Source: Lactococcus sp. S-13 (GTDB lineage Bacteria > Bacillota > Bacilli > Lactobacillales > Streptococcaceae). From it: a stretch of DNA of 64,000 nucleotides. The translations under genes were made by a program, and so were the position numbers. The DNA is taken from positions 496,001 through 560,000 of the forward strand of contig NZ_SDAK01000001.1 in assembly GCF_004210295.1 (NCBI RefSeq), given 5' to 3'. The notes under the pieces were generated by a model. It was not told the DNA's origin. It saw only the letters and a list, made by a program, of their open reading frames with translations, and searched no databases. Below, piece after piece: positions 39,396 through 46,965 of this stretch. Every line of letters starts with the position of its first letter. Positions within the stretch are counted from its first letter, which is position 1.

Positions 39396-39524
39396 ACTTT
39401 CTCCTTTCTTCAATATTTATTTTCAAGTTTTATTTTTCAAATTAAAAGCTGGCGATGAGTGTTATGCTGTGCATCTACTCATTGACTTTACGGCTCGTTA
39501 CGCCACCCTCCAGCTTCGGTTTAA

Positions 39525-39875
39525 TTAAAATGGTAGGTCTTCGTCATTGATTTCCATATCTTCTCCAATGTTTGGAATATCTTTGGCTGGATATGAATTT
39601 GAAGCAGCCCCTTTTGGTTTATACAAACGTTCAACGGTAGGAAATGCAAAATTATTATTCAAATACTGACCATCTTCTTTTTGCTCAATTCGCCCACTTA
39701 TTGTTAGAATATCTCCTGGCTCAACTTTGAAGTTGATAAATGCCGATGCATAGACCCATTTCCCAGTTGAATCTTTAATAATAGGGGTGCTAATTACTTG
39801 CTTTTCACCTTTTTGTGTATTGACTGTTCTAGTATTTTTATCATTAACTTGAACAACTGTGGTTATAATACTCAT
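39525..39875 (-). CDS. ssb: Single-stranded DNA-binding protein
   Basis: 116 residues with an OB-fold (WVYASAFINFKVEPGDILTI; GRIEQKEDGQYLNNNFAFPTVERLY in parts) and the acidic tip DEDLPF typical of bacterial SSB, which recruits partner proteins. It is shorter than host SSB. ATG overlaps the stop of a tiny upstream frame. Belongs to the RecT/nuclease recombination module. Confidence 0.85.
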   Translation of the reverse strand: MSIITTVVQVNDKNTRTVNTQKGEKQVISTPIIKDSTGKWVYASAFINFKVEPGDILTISGRIEQKEDGQYLNNNFAFPTVERLYKPKGAASNSYPAKDIPNIGEDMEINDEDLPF

Positions 39876-39940
39876 TATTTTTTCTCCGTGTTTTCATTAA
39901 TCCATTCTGCAATTTCTTTAAGAGCTGCAGCATTGCTCAT
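39875..39940 (-). CDS. Possible 21-residue leader/coupling peptide before ssb
   Basis: MSNAAALKEIAEWINENTEK then K, stop TAA overlapping the ssb ATG (TAATG). No Shine-Dalgarno site of its own. The amphipathic helix and the tight coupling suggest it may be translated, but evidence is thin. Confidence 0.4.
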   Translation of the reverse strand: MSNAAALKEIAEWINENTEKK

Positions 39941-39944
39941 AGGT

Positions 39945-40721
39945 TTAAATTAAATCTGAATACGAAATCGTTTGAATATTTCGTTTTGTTGCTTTGCAAT
40001 AGTTACATTGTTCACATCTTACTGGAACTCTTCCATTCAATACTTCAATATATTTATCAGTAAATTCGCAAACCTCATCAAGCGAATCATCCAACCAATC
40101 TTGCGGAATAGTAATTCCAGCACTATCTGGAAAAGTTTCTTTAGTTACCGCGTAAATAACTGGACTAATATTTTTTCCGATTTTTTCATCGTCAGACTGC
40201 CTTAGTATTTCTTGATAGATAGCCATTTGCCACAGATATTTTCTTGCTTTAATCCAGCTCACTCTTCGGTATTCAGTTTCTGACCATTCCTTATCTCTGA
40301 TAGAACCTCTGATTGTTTTGATATCAATAAATATATTTCGCTCGAGATTCAAACAATCTAGGAAGCCGTGAAATTCAATTCCTTGAATTTTTCCGAAGAT
40401 TTCAAGTTCTTTAACTCCTTGGTAGATTGTTTTAAATAATGGATCCTTATCAAGCGTTTGAACCATTTTCTCAGCAATTTGAAATTGAGACTTCAAACTT
40501 CCTTTTTTAGTGAACATGTCTGATTCATGCTCTGATTTAAACTCCTCTAAAGCCTTATTGCTTTCAAAATATTTATGAACATAGCTTCCTGCATTCATAG
40601 CTTCAATTGTTGATGGAGAGAAAGTGGCTTGTCTATCCCACTCTTCAGCCATAACCGCAACAGCTTCGGCTTCACAATCAGAGAATGCTTTTAAACTTGA
40701 AAAACTTAATCTTTTTTTCAT
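39945..40721 (-). CDS. PD-(D/E)XK nuclease with Fe-S-type cysteines, RecT partner
   Basis: 258 residues from MKKRLSFSSLKAFSDCEAEA; ATG overlaps the RecT stop (TGATG). Active-site pattern: GSYVHKYFE, GFLDCLNLERNIFIDIKTIRGS (the D...(D/E)xK core, about residues 125-146) and QMAIYQEIL (QxxxY motif), as in AddB/Cas4/lambda-exo-type nucleases. One Cys near the N-terminus (FSDCE) and three at the C-terminus (RCEQCNYCK) match the four ligands of the 4Fe-4S cluster in Cas4/AddB. It probably resects ends to 3' single strands for RecT annealing. Confidence 0.8.
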   Translation of the reverse strand: MKKRLSFSSLKAFSDCEAEAVAVMAEEWDRQATFSPSTIEAMNAGSYVHKYFESNKALEEFKSEHESDMFTKKGSLKSQFQIAEKMVQTLDKDPLFKTIYQGVKELEIFGKIQGIEFHGFLDCLNLERNIFIDIKTIRGSIRDKEWSETEYRRVSWIKARKYLWQMAIYQEILRQSDDEKIGKNISPVIYAVTKETFPDSAGITIPQDWLDDSLDEVCEFTDKYIEVLNGRVPVRCEQCNYCKATKRNIQTISYSDLI

Positions 40722-41527
40722 CAACTTTTACCAATTGGGAACAATTCTTCCACTTCATCTTCTGGAAATTGTTCCTGGCTTTCTGCAGAAGATTCATTCT
40801 GTGAAACTTCAGAAGTCACTGGTTCATCAATTGAAATAACTGGCTCATCTGGTGTAACATCTTTAGCGTTTTCAAAACGTTCACTATCATCTTCTGTGAT
40901 TGCCGTTTGAATCATTTTTGATTCAATAGATGCTGGAGCGTATTTAGTAAGCATGGCTTTTAAAACTGTTTTTTGAGCCATTGCATCAAAGTGGTCACGC
41001 CATGGACCATTAGCTGATTTGACGAACTTTTTCTTATGAGCCAAAACTTGCTCTTTTGACCAATAAGTAACTTTTTTAAATCCGTTAGCTAATTTCATGC
41101 TTGCAAAATATCCAACTGCATCTCCACTTGCTTGCTGAGTAAAATCAAGTTCTAACTCTTCAAAAAGTGGATCATAGCTTACAAATTGACTTTCATATAC
41201 AATTCCGCAATTAAGTCCAGTCAATTGGCCACTTCGTAAAGCTAATTGAATAAACCCTTTATATCCAATTTGAAATTGCGCTTCTCTCCCATAAGGAATT
41301 ACATAAGCAAATCCAAGGCTTGGTTCAATTGGTAAATCAAGAGTAGCTGCTTTCATTGCTGCAGTCATAACGCTATTTGCTTCTACTGTTTTTAAATTGG
41401 AATTACCAACTACTGACAGTAAACTTGCGACGAATCCATCTGCTTTTTTTCCTAGAACTTCTTCGAACTTCGCTTTAACCTCTGGGCTTTTCAGCGTTTG
41501 TTGCGTTTTAGTGATTTGATTTGACAT
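40721..41527 (-). CDS. RecT-family single-strand annealing protein
   Basis: 268 residues: LKSPEVKAKFEEVLGKKADGFVASLLSVVGN (in parts), SLGFAYVIPYGREAQFQIGYKGFIQLALRSGQ (about residues 77-108) and KKFVKSANGPWRDHFDAMAQKTVLKAMLTKY are standard RecT signatures. The acidic Glu/Ser-rich C-terminus may bind SSB or other partners. It anneals complementary strands in phage recombination. GGAGAAC precedes the ATG. Confidence 0.95.
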   Translation of the reverse strand: MSNQITKTQQTLKSPEVKAKFEEVLGKKADGFVASLLSVVGNSNLKTVEANSVMTAAMKAATLDLPIEPSLGFAYVIPYGREAQFQIGYKGFIQLALRSGQLTGLNCGIVYESQFVSYDPLFEELELDFTQQASGDAVGYFASMKLANGFKKVTYWSKEQVLAHKKKFVKSANGPWRDHFDAMAQKTVLKAMLTKYAPASIESKMIQTAITEDDSERFENAKDVTPDEPVISIDEPVTSEVSQNESSAESQEQFPEDEVEELFPIGKS

Positions 41528-41564
41528 TTAATGTTCTCCGTTTCTGATTTTTGTTGAAACGTGA

Positions 41565-41628
41565 TATAATCTAAGTGTTAATTTAAGACACATCACGTCT
41601 TAGCTCGCATTCCCGTGCGGGCTTTTTT
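41565..41628 (+). ncRNA. Candidate short antisense RNA A with extended -10 promoter and terminator
   Basis: Plus strand TGA-TATAAT (41562-41570) is an extended -10; a weak -35 TTCTGA lies 17 bases before. GCTCGC ... GCGGGC (41603-41622) followed by TTTTTT ends the unit. Expected RNA about 50 nt (from ~41577). The hairpin lacks a T-run on the minus strand, so it is not a terminator for the early operon. It is antisense to the leader of recT. Confidence 0.5.
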
Positions 41629-41890
41629 ATTTTGCATTTGTAATAAACTCAAAGCGGTCAAGATTGTGGTCTTGTTCCCACGCTTCACGATAAGTTTCGT
41701 TCTCCATCGCACGCTGGTACCAATAGCGCACCTGGGCACAAGCTTCAGCGTGTTCTTGCGAAGATCGAGCGCCTTGTGCTACTGCTTGTTCGTAAAGTGA
41801 TTTATAATCAACCTCTACCTCTTGGAGTTTATGACCAAATGGTGTGGGGATCAACCGGACTTCTCGCCCGTTTCTGATTATTGTTTGCAT
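41627..41890 (-). CDS. Phage early protein of unknown function (87 aa)
   Basis: Not recognised. From MQTIIRNGREVRLIPTPFGH (AAAGGA upstream), then a helical charged part KSLYEQAVAQGARSSQEHAE and YWYQRAMENETYREAWEQDH. Lies between the small HTH gene and recT. Confidence 0.68.
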   Translation of the reverse strand: MQTIIRNGREVRLIPTPFGHKLQEVEVDYKSLYEQAVAQGARSSQEHAEACAQVRYWYQRAMENETYREAWEQDHNLDRFEFITNAK

Positions 41891-41891
41891 T

Positions 41892-42092
41892 TTATTTTCC
41901 TTTCTCTCTAAATTCATCTAAGCTGATGTCTAGCGCATCGGCTATTTTTATCATCGTTAACCAGCGTGGATTTTCAGAGTTTCTTTTTTTAAGTTGATGA
42001 ATTTGTTGTGGACCGAGCCCTGTTATTTTTCCAAGTTGATACTCAGTCATGTTTTTTTCATCAAGTTTATTTTTTATCTTAGACCACAACAT
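41892..42092 (-). CDS. Small Cro/CI-type HTH protein, divergent from the DUF2188 gene
   Basis: 66 residues, one lambda-repressor-like HTH: MLWSKIKNKLDEKNMTEYQL, GKITGLGPQQIHQLKKRN and MIKIADALDISLDEFRE. AAAGGGG precedes the ATG. A 20-bp near-perfect palindrome lies 32 bases before its start, between it and the plus-strand DUF2188 gene, so autoregulation and control of that gene are likely. It differs from the main repressor at 44276. Confidence 0.8.
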   Translation of the reverse strand: MLWSKIKNKLDEKNMTEYQLGKITGLGPQQIHQLKKRNSENPRWLTMIKIADALDISLDEFREKGK

Positions 42093-42123
42093 TTAGTACC
42101 CCTTTCTTATTTTTTATATAATT

Positions 42124-42143
42124 AAACGCTATATATAGTGTTT
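42124..42143. promoter_or_regulatory. Palindromic operator between the small HTH gene and the DUF2188 gene
   Basis: AAACGCTATATATAGTGTTT; reverse complement differs at only two positions. It sits directly upstream of the -35 of the plus-strand promoter and in the leader of the HTH gene, the right place for one repressor to control both. Confidence 0.65.
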
Positions 42144-42147
42144 TAAG

Positions 42148-42176
42148 TTGACTAAAATAATTTGTAGCAGTATAAT
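42148..42176 (+). promoter_or_regulatory. Strong promoter for the DUF2188 gene
   Basis: TTGACT (42148-42153), 17-bp spacer, TATAAT (42171-42176) on the plus strand. The leader to the start codon is about 75 bases. Confidence 0.8.
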
Positions 42177-42258
42177 ATAGTTAATGAAATTCAGGACAAA
42201 CCCGTTAATACCAACTAACATCCTCCTGGCTTTCAAAATATTAATGAAAGGAGACTAT

Positions 42259-42486
42259 ATGCCAGGTAAAAATCAACATGTTGTCCCAGATAGTAACGGT
42301 GGTTGGAATGTTAAAGGAGCGGGAAACTCTAAAGCTACTGCAAACTTCAGAACTCAAGCCGAAGCTATTAACAAAGCAATTCAGATTTCTCAAAATCAAA
42401 ACTCTGAAATGTTTATCCACGGCCGTAACGGACGAATCCGTGAACGTAACAGCTATGGCAATGATCCATTTCCGCCTAAAGGCTAA
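42259..42486 (+). CDS. DUF2188 (YdaT-like) protein, opposite to the early operon
   Basis: 75 residues from MPGKNQHVVPDSNGGWNVKG; AAAGGAGA precedes this ATG. The DUF2188 pattern is complete: HVVP..NGGW.VKG, A...F.TQ.EAI..A, and IHGRNGRIRERNSYGNDP. Function of the family is unknown. It is the only plus-strand gene within the leftward early operon, with its own promoter and an operator, and its stop overlaps the stop of the convergent gene (42483) by two bases. Typical layout of a moron expressed in the lysogen. Confidence 0.85.
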   Translation: MPGKNQHVVPDSNGGWNVKGAGNSKATANFRTQAEAINKAIQISQNQNSEMFIHGRNGRIRERNSYGNDPFPPKG

Positions 42487-42626
42487 TTTTTAATTTTAGG
42501 CTTAATTCTAACTCTATAACCTTGCTCTGGTTTCACTGTATCTGCAGTGATTGTCGCAATGGTTATGGAGTTTTTTTCATCTGTTTCTACAACAATTGAT
42601 TCTATTTCTTCAAAATTTATGCTCAT
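42483..42626 (-). CDS. Phage early protein of unknown function (47 aa)
   Basis: MSINFEEIESIVVETDEKNS, then ITIATITADTVKPEQGYRVR and IKPKIKN: mostly beta strands. Ribosome site weak (AAAGAGAAAAG). Convergent with the DUF2188 gene with overlapping stop codons. Not recognised. Confidence 0.6.
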   Translation of the reverse strand: MSINFEEIESIVVETDEKNSITIATITADTVKPEQGYRVRIKPKIKN

Positions 42627-42638
42627 CTTTTCTCTTTT

Positions 42639-42767
42639 CTAGCGGAGCACCGCATTTAATTTCTTAGCAATGAGCTTGATTGCTCTAATGTTTTGTGTGA
42701 TTAAGTCGTGTACCAGGTCAAACAAGATTTCACCCGTTTCAGGGTCGACCACAAATGTGTAAGTCAC
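42639..42767 (-). CDS. Phage early protein of unknown function (42 aa, GTG start)
   Basis: (M)TYTFVVDPETGEILFDLVH, then DLITQNIRAIKLIAKKLNAV and LR: a short beta hairpin and a basic helix. The GTG overlaps the upstream stop (GTGA) and follows GAGGAG, so translation is credible. Not recognised. Confidence 0.65.
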   Translation of the reverse strand: MTYTFVVDPETGEILFDLVHDLITQNIRAIKLIAKKLNAVLR

Positions 42768-43012
42768 GATAACTCCTCATACTCGAATTTAGGTTTTCGT
42801 GCTGCGCCTTTATACTTTTTTTCAAATCTATCCCAAGCTACAAAAGCCGGTACAAACGTAATGCGTTTCCCTAGATTAATTACGTACTGAGGAGCTACTT
42901 TTTCAAATTTCCTAACTTTTATCATCACAGTATCTTTTTTGACCCCAAATGATTCGGCTAACTTTTCATCATTGAACCAATAATCAGAATCAATCTTTTT
43001 GTAATCGACCAT
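42764..43012 (-). CDS. Small DNA-binding-like early protein (82 aa)
   Basis: MVDYKKIDSDYWFNDEKLAE, SFGVKKDTVMIKVRKFEKVA: a winged-helix-like start, then NLGKRITFVPAFVAWDRFEKKYKGAARKPK (in two parts). Its place right after the antirepressor suggests an excisionase-like or DUF771-type DNA-binding protein. AAAGGA precedes the ATG. Identity uncertain. Confidence 0.65.
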   Translation of the reverse strand: MVDYKKIDSDYWFNDEKLAESFGVKKDTVMIKVRKFEKVAPQYVINLGKRITFVPAFVAWDRFEKKYKGAARKPKFEYEELS

Positions 43013-43024
43013 GAGATTTCCTTT

Positions 43025-43735
43025 CTAATCCAAATCAAAACTAGTTTGCGAATTCAAAGCTCGAATTTCAAGCGTAGTATTAAAGCTCGGTTGCCACATA
43101 TCAAGATATTCAAGCGCCTCGTCGTAGCGACTGAGCGGGATATCGCTATATTTCACGACGTCGAAACGGTTGTTCAAATCTTTGTAGAATTCTTTGAAAA
43201 CTTTCCCGCCCATTTTCTTATGAGCGTTTGAATCTTTGCCTCCAGTGAACATATAGACTTTATGACCAATTTTTTTATTCAGGACTTTAGCTTTATTTGA
43301 TGGAAGCCCGAAGCGTTCTTTTAAATCGGTTACCTCATCTTGAATTTGTTCAACTTTTTTATTCAAGTTCACGTTACCTTGGGCTAACAAAATTATTTGT
43401 TGTTCTGGAGTTTGAGGTAAAAGCTGTTGTTTATGCTCTTTCTCGACTTCAATAAAATATTGACGTGCTTGTTTCCCTTTTTCATTACGTTGAATCATGG
43501 AAATTTCTTTTGCCATGTCAATTTTTAACGCATGGTCAACACTTGGACGACCGCCTAGTTTTGAACTTTTTTGTTCAAAACCTATAAAATCAACGTTTTC
43601 AGTAAATCCATATTCTGCCATTCTTTCAAACCAAATATGATAAGGAGTTTTGACTTCTAAAAATCCATGTAGTTCACGACCGCTTACTACTTGGTCATTA
43701 TTTTCATTTTGTGTGATTGTAATTAATTGATTCAT
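43025..43735 (-). CDS. Phage antirepressor (AntA/AntB plus ORF6C domain)
   Basis: 236 residues. N-terminal AntA/AntB domain: VVSGRELHGFLEVKTPYHIW (residues 16-35), FERMAEYGFTENVDFIGFEQ, HALKIDMAKEISMIQRNEKG and KQARQYFIEVEKEH. A C-terminal ORF6C-type domain follows (GLPSNKAKVLNKKIGHKVYM... GKVFKEFYKDLNNRFDV). Antirepressors bind the phage repressor or host regulators to favour lytic growth. Second gene of the leftward early operon. Confidence 0.92.
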   Translation of the reverse strand: MNQLITITQNENNDQVVSGRELHGFLEVKTPYHIWFERMAEYGFTENVDFIGFEQKSSKLGGRPSVDHALKIDMAKEISMIQRNEKGKQARQYFIEVEKEHKQQLLPQTPEQQIILLAQGNVNLNKKVEQIQDEVTDLKERFGLPSNKAKVLNKKIGHKVYMFTGGKDSNAHKKMGGKVFKEFYKDLNNRFDVVKYSDIPLSRYDEALEYLDMWQPSFNTTLEIRALNSQTSFDLD

Positions 43736-43751
43736 TTTTTAGAATCCTTTC

Positions 43752-43985
43752 TTAGTCTAAATCAAAATATTTAACGAGAAATGTGATAAACCACTTTTTC
43801 GATTTCGTATATTTGATATCTCGTCCGTTCAAAATCTTGCTGATATCTGTATTGGCGAATTTGTAAGGTGGCTCTTTGATGTTCTCATAAGCCCAAATAA
43901 CATCTTTATTTCCTTTACCTTCTCGCTCCAAATACTCAACAATTTTCTTTCGCTGAGAATCAAAACTTTGTTCAACTTCTGACAT
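43752..43985 (-). CDS. Cro-position early protein (77 aa)
   Basis: MSEVEQSFDSQRKKIVEYLE, EPPYKFANTDISKILNGRDI and a Lys/Trp-rich end: first gene of the leftward operon, where Cro lies. The middle could be a divergent HTH (FANTDISKILNGRDIKY). AGGAGG precedes the ATG. Called Cro-like by position; sequence support is modest. Confidence 0.6.
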   Translation of the reverse strand: MSEVEQSFDSQRKKIVEYLEREGKGNKDVIWAYENIKEPPYKFANTDISKILNGRDIKYTKSKKWFITFLVKYFDLD

Positions 43986-44275
43986 TTTTATCCTCCTAAC
44001 TTTAAAAGTTAGATAAAAAGTTAGATTTTTTGCTAGTTCACTCTTGACTTATTCTAAACTTTAGTTTAGAATAAAGGCATAGTTAAAACGCTCAAATAAA
44101 CATAGTTAAACCGCCTGCCAGCTTATTAAACGTTGTTTGTAATGAGGTGTTTTCTAAACTTTTATCTAAGTTTTTATCTTACAAAACATATTTTACTAAA
44201 CTTTTTGCTAGTTGTCAACCCTAAAACTCGTTAAAAGTTTAAAAATATTTTTTGTATCTTTTTGGAGGTGCAGAA
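43986..44275. promoter_or_regulatory. Lysis-lysogeny switch region with repeated CTAAACTTT operators
   Basis: Between the Cro-position gene and the repressor gene. Holds a 26-bp near-perfect palindrome at 44049-44074 (12-bp arms TTATTCTAAACT / AGTTTAGAATAA), further half-sites at 44155-44182 and 44194-44203, and TTTTTGCTAGTT as a direct repeat (about 44026 and 44202). Promoters: plus strand TTGACT-17-TAGAAT (44044-44072) towards the repressor; minus strand TTGACA-17-TAAAAT (44190-44218) towards Cro. The two face each other, so their transcripts would overlap by about 100 bases. Confidence 0.75.
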
Positions 44276-44623
44276 ATGACGGTTTATGACCGCATAAAAG
44301 AACTTGCTGAAAAACGTAAAATGACCGTTTCAGAAGTGGAAATAGCATTAGGAATGGGTACCAATTCTCTATATGCATGGAAGAAAAAAATACCAAATGG
44401 TGCAAATTTGGAAAAAGCTGCTGATTATTTTGGGGTTTCTGTTGACTATCTCCTTGGTCGTGACGAGACTAATCCTGTAGATAGAGCTATTGATTTGGCT
44501 GAAATTGCTAATAAACCAAAAGATTTTGATTGGGATAGCGTTCTATCATTAGGAGGGAAACCAATCCCTGAAGAAGATAAAGAATTGATCCGTAGGTTAT
44601 TTGCTCATAAATTATCAGATTAA
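44276..44623 (+). CDS. CI-like phage repressor
   Basis: 115 residues from MTVYDRIKELAEKRKMTVSE; TTGGAGG precedes the ATG at 44276. N-terminal HTH (MTVSEVEIALGMGTNSLYAW, about 15-34) followed by YFGVSVDYLLGRDETNP and a short C-terminal tail without a LexA-like peptidase. Repressors of this short kind are controlled by partner proteins; the ImmA-type peptidase follows 28 bases later, and an antirepressor is encoded opposite. Confidence 0.88.
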   Translation: MTVYDRIKELAEKRKMTVSEVEIALGMGTNSLYAWKKKIPNGANLEKAADYFGVSVDYLLGRDETNPVDRAIDLAEIANKPKDFDWDSVLSLGGKPIPEEDKELIRRLFAHKLSD

Positions 44624-44651
44624 AAAACAATAAAAGAGGGGACGGTGATTT

Positions 44652-45215
44652 ATGACAGCAAAGGAGCTGCTAGAAAAAATCATCACTGAGATTGAAAAAT
44701 TAGGAATCGAACTAAAAACTGGAAAATTATCCGGGGCTGGCGCCTACATCTCTTATAAAAATGGTTTTGGGATATTAGACATGGACAGAGTTTCTGTTTT
44801 CGGGGCTTGTCACGAATATATTCACGTCAAAAACAAAGATTGTATTCGTTGTTCCGAAAATGATTGGAATAACCCTTGCGAAAGAAAAGCTGACAAAGAA
44901 GCAATTCTATATCTTTGGCAACTTTTTGAAGAAAGCGGCGGAACTGTCGAGGATATGACACGGTTTATCGAGATAACTGAATGCCCGGATAAATTGGCAA
45001 AAATCATCATCCTCAAATCAAAGATTAAAGAATGGGATAAAGAGGAAGTCGAGGAGCAGGTCTATCTATATTTAGATGCAACTGATGAAGAACCTCAACA
45101 TTGGAACATTTATCGAATAATGGATGCCTGTAATATTGACTATAAATGGGAAAATTTGGTTAATCGTATCATTGCAGAAATTTATAAAAACTTTTTATCT
45201 TCTGGACGAATATAA
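44652..45215 (+). CDS. ImmA/IrrE-family metallopeptidase
   Basis: 187 residues. The zinc motif HEYIH lies in VFGACHEYIHVKNKDCIRC (about residue 56), with a further Glu in the following helix (CERKADKEAILYLW). ImmA-type enzymes cut the phage repressor to induce lytic growth. The gene directly follows the repressor (28 bases), as in ICEBs1 and many prophages. GGGGACGG precedes the ATG. Confidence 0.88.
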   Translation: MTAKELLEKIITEIEKLGIELKTGKLSGAGAYISYKNGFGILDMDRVSVFGACHEYIHVKNKDCIRCSENDWNNPCERKADKEAILYLWQLFEESGGTVEDMTRFIEITECPDKLAKIIILKSKIKEWDKEEVEEQVYLYLDATDEEPQHWNIYRIMDACNIDYKWENLVNRIIAEIYKNFLSSGRI

Positions 45216-45277
45216 ATTAAAAAACTACGAGCAATATCTTGATTCTCGTTAAAAGCTAGGTGTTTAGGGAGAAATTT

Positions 45278-45616
45278 ATGAATAATGAATATGGTCCTGC
45301 AACTAAATGGGGGCGTCAATCATTCTTCGACGGAGGTTTATTGAGTTTTATCGGATGGAATATTTTAGGTGCAATTATCACTGCAGTAACTTTCGGTATC
45401 TGTTATCCTTGGGCGTTATGTATGGTTTATGGTTGGAAAATCAATCACACGGTTGTTGATGGTCATCGCATGAGATTCAGCGGTTCTGCAATTGGTCTCT
45501 TCGGGAACTGGATAAAATGGTTGCTTCTTTCAATTATTACCTTAGGAATTTATGGCTTTTGGTTATCAATCAAACTCGAGGATTGGAAAGTAAAGAACAC
45601 GACATTCATTAACTAA
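45278..45616 (+). CDS. DUF898 small membrane protein
   Basis: 112 residues from MNNEYGPATKWGRQSFFDGG (GGGAGA upstream). Two or three membrane helices with the DUF898 pattern: FGICYPWALCMVYGWKINHT, VDGHRMRFSGSAIGLFGNWI and TLGIYGFWLSIKLEDWK. Function unknown. It lies in the lysogeny module between the ImmA-type gene and integrase, so it is probably expressed in lysogens; superinfection exclusion would be a natural but untested guess. Confidence 0.8.
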   Translation: MNNEYGPATKWGRQSFFDGGLLSFIGWNILGAIITAVTFGICYPWALCMVYGWKINHTVVDGHRMRFSGSAIGLFGNWIKWLLLSIITLGIYGFWLSIKLEDWKVKNTTFIN

Positions 45617-45738
45617 AAACAAAAAATCCGCCCAAGTTTGGCGACTGGGGGCGGATTTAATCTCAAATACAGTAGAATACACTAAAATATAGTGCCTTTT
45701 ACTGTACTCATTTTAACAAGAAATGGAGTAAAAATCAA

Positions 45739-46884
45739 ATGTGGGTAGAAAAATTAAAAAATGGTAAGTTTAAATACTGCGAACGCTACGCTGACCCATA
45801 CACAGAAAAAACCAAGAAAGTTTCAGTTACTCTTGAAAAAGATACTGCACAAGCTAAAAAACAAGCCTTGGAGTTGCTCAATGAGAAAATCAATAATCTT
45901 ACCAATACGGATAATGTAACTATCAAAATAACCCTTTATGAGCTTTATGAAGAATGGTTCGCAAGATATAAAACAACTGTCAAGCCCTGGAGTTCCATAG
46001 CCACTAAAAAAGTTATGAAGAAAGTATTTTCATCAATTCCAAAAGAAACTTTAGTGAAAAATTTAGATAGAAATATATTTTTAAATTTCTTAGATGAGAT
46101 TTATACTTTTGGTAATCTATCTTATTCCTATTCAACTCAAATAAAAAATACTTTAAATAATATGCTGAACTATGCTGTAGAACGAAAATATATTTCCAAA
46201 AATCCTGTTAGTATTATAAAAATACGAAGAAAAAAGGATGAGGAAGAAAATTACAAGAAAAAAATGGATAGCAAGTTTTTAGAGAAGGATGAGATCATTA
46301 AAATTATTAACTTTCTTAATCAAAAACAAACAACTCAGCTTCACGCAAGAATCATCGAATTCTTATGGCTTACTGGTTTAAGATATGGTGAACTACAAGC
46401 TCTACAATGGAGAGATTTTGATGGAGCGAGCATTGATGTCAATGGTACACTTGGAGTATATGATCAGACAACAAAAAGTATTACAAAAACTAGTACCAAA
46501 ACAATTGCAAGTAATCGAGTAGTTGATTTACCTCAAAGAGCTATTGATATACTCGAAGAGACTAAAATATATAATAAAGCGTTACACGGTCATGTTCTTT
46601 CAAATGATTATATCTTTCTTTCTCGAAGAGGTATTCCGCTTAGTATATCAGCATTTAATAGAAAGCTAAAAATACTACAAAAAAATTGCAATATTGATAA
46701 AACTCTATCCAGTCATATTTTTAGACATTCTCACGTCTCTTTATTAGCTGAACTCAATCTACCTTTGAAATCAATAATGGAACGTGTGGGGCATTCAAAT
46801 GCTAACACAACATTAAAGATATACAATCACGTAACCAAGAAAACAAGAGCTGAAGTTATTGATGCTTTGAATAATATAAAATAA
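45739..46884 (+). CDS. int: Tyrosine integrase
   Basis: 381 residues. Arm-binding N-terminus (KLKNGKFKYCERYADPYTEK), core-binding SAM-like domain (about 65-165) and a catalytic domain with all key residues: Arg215 (TGLRYGE), His326 and Arg329 (SHIFRHSH), His352 (VGHSN) and the nucleophile Tyr362 (KIYNHV). It catalyses recombination between attP and the 3' end of gyrB. GGAGTAAA precedes the ATG; a terminator and the attachment site follow within 100 bases. Confidence 0.95.
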   Translation: MWVEKLKNGKFKYCERYADPYTEKTKKVSVTLEKDTAQAKKQALELLNEKINNLTNTDNVTIKITLYELYEEWFARYKTTVKPWSSIATKKVMKKVFSSIPKETLVKNLDRNIFLNFLDEIYTFGNLSYSYSTQIKNTLNNMLNYAVERKYISKNPVSIIKIRRKKDEEENYKKKMDSKFLEKDEIIKIINFLNQKQTTQLHARIIEFLWLTGLRYGELQALQWRDFDGASIDVNGTLGVYDQTTKSITKTSTKTIASNRVVDLPQRAIDILEETKIYNKALHGHVLSNDYIFLSRRGIPLSISAFNRKLKILQKNCNIDKTLSSHIFRHSHVSLLAELNLPLKSIMERVGHSNANTTLKIYNHVTKKTRAEVIDALNNIK

Positions 46885-46932
46885 ACTGCCCCTTTTCTGC
46901 CCCTTTTTCCTTGGATTTATAAAAACTATAAG

Positions 46933-46959
46933 AAAAACCCTTGATATACAAGGGTTTTT
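46933..46959. terminator. Bidirectional terminator between integrase and gyrB
   Basis: AAAAACCCTTG, ATATA, CAAGGGTTTTT: a perfect 11-bp stem with A-run before and T-run after. It can end integrase transcripts (plus) and gyrB transcripts (minus), so the prophage supplies gyrB with a substitute for its displaced terminator. Confidence 0.9.
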
Positions 46960-46965
46960 ACTATA

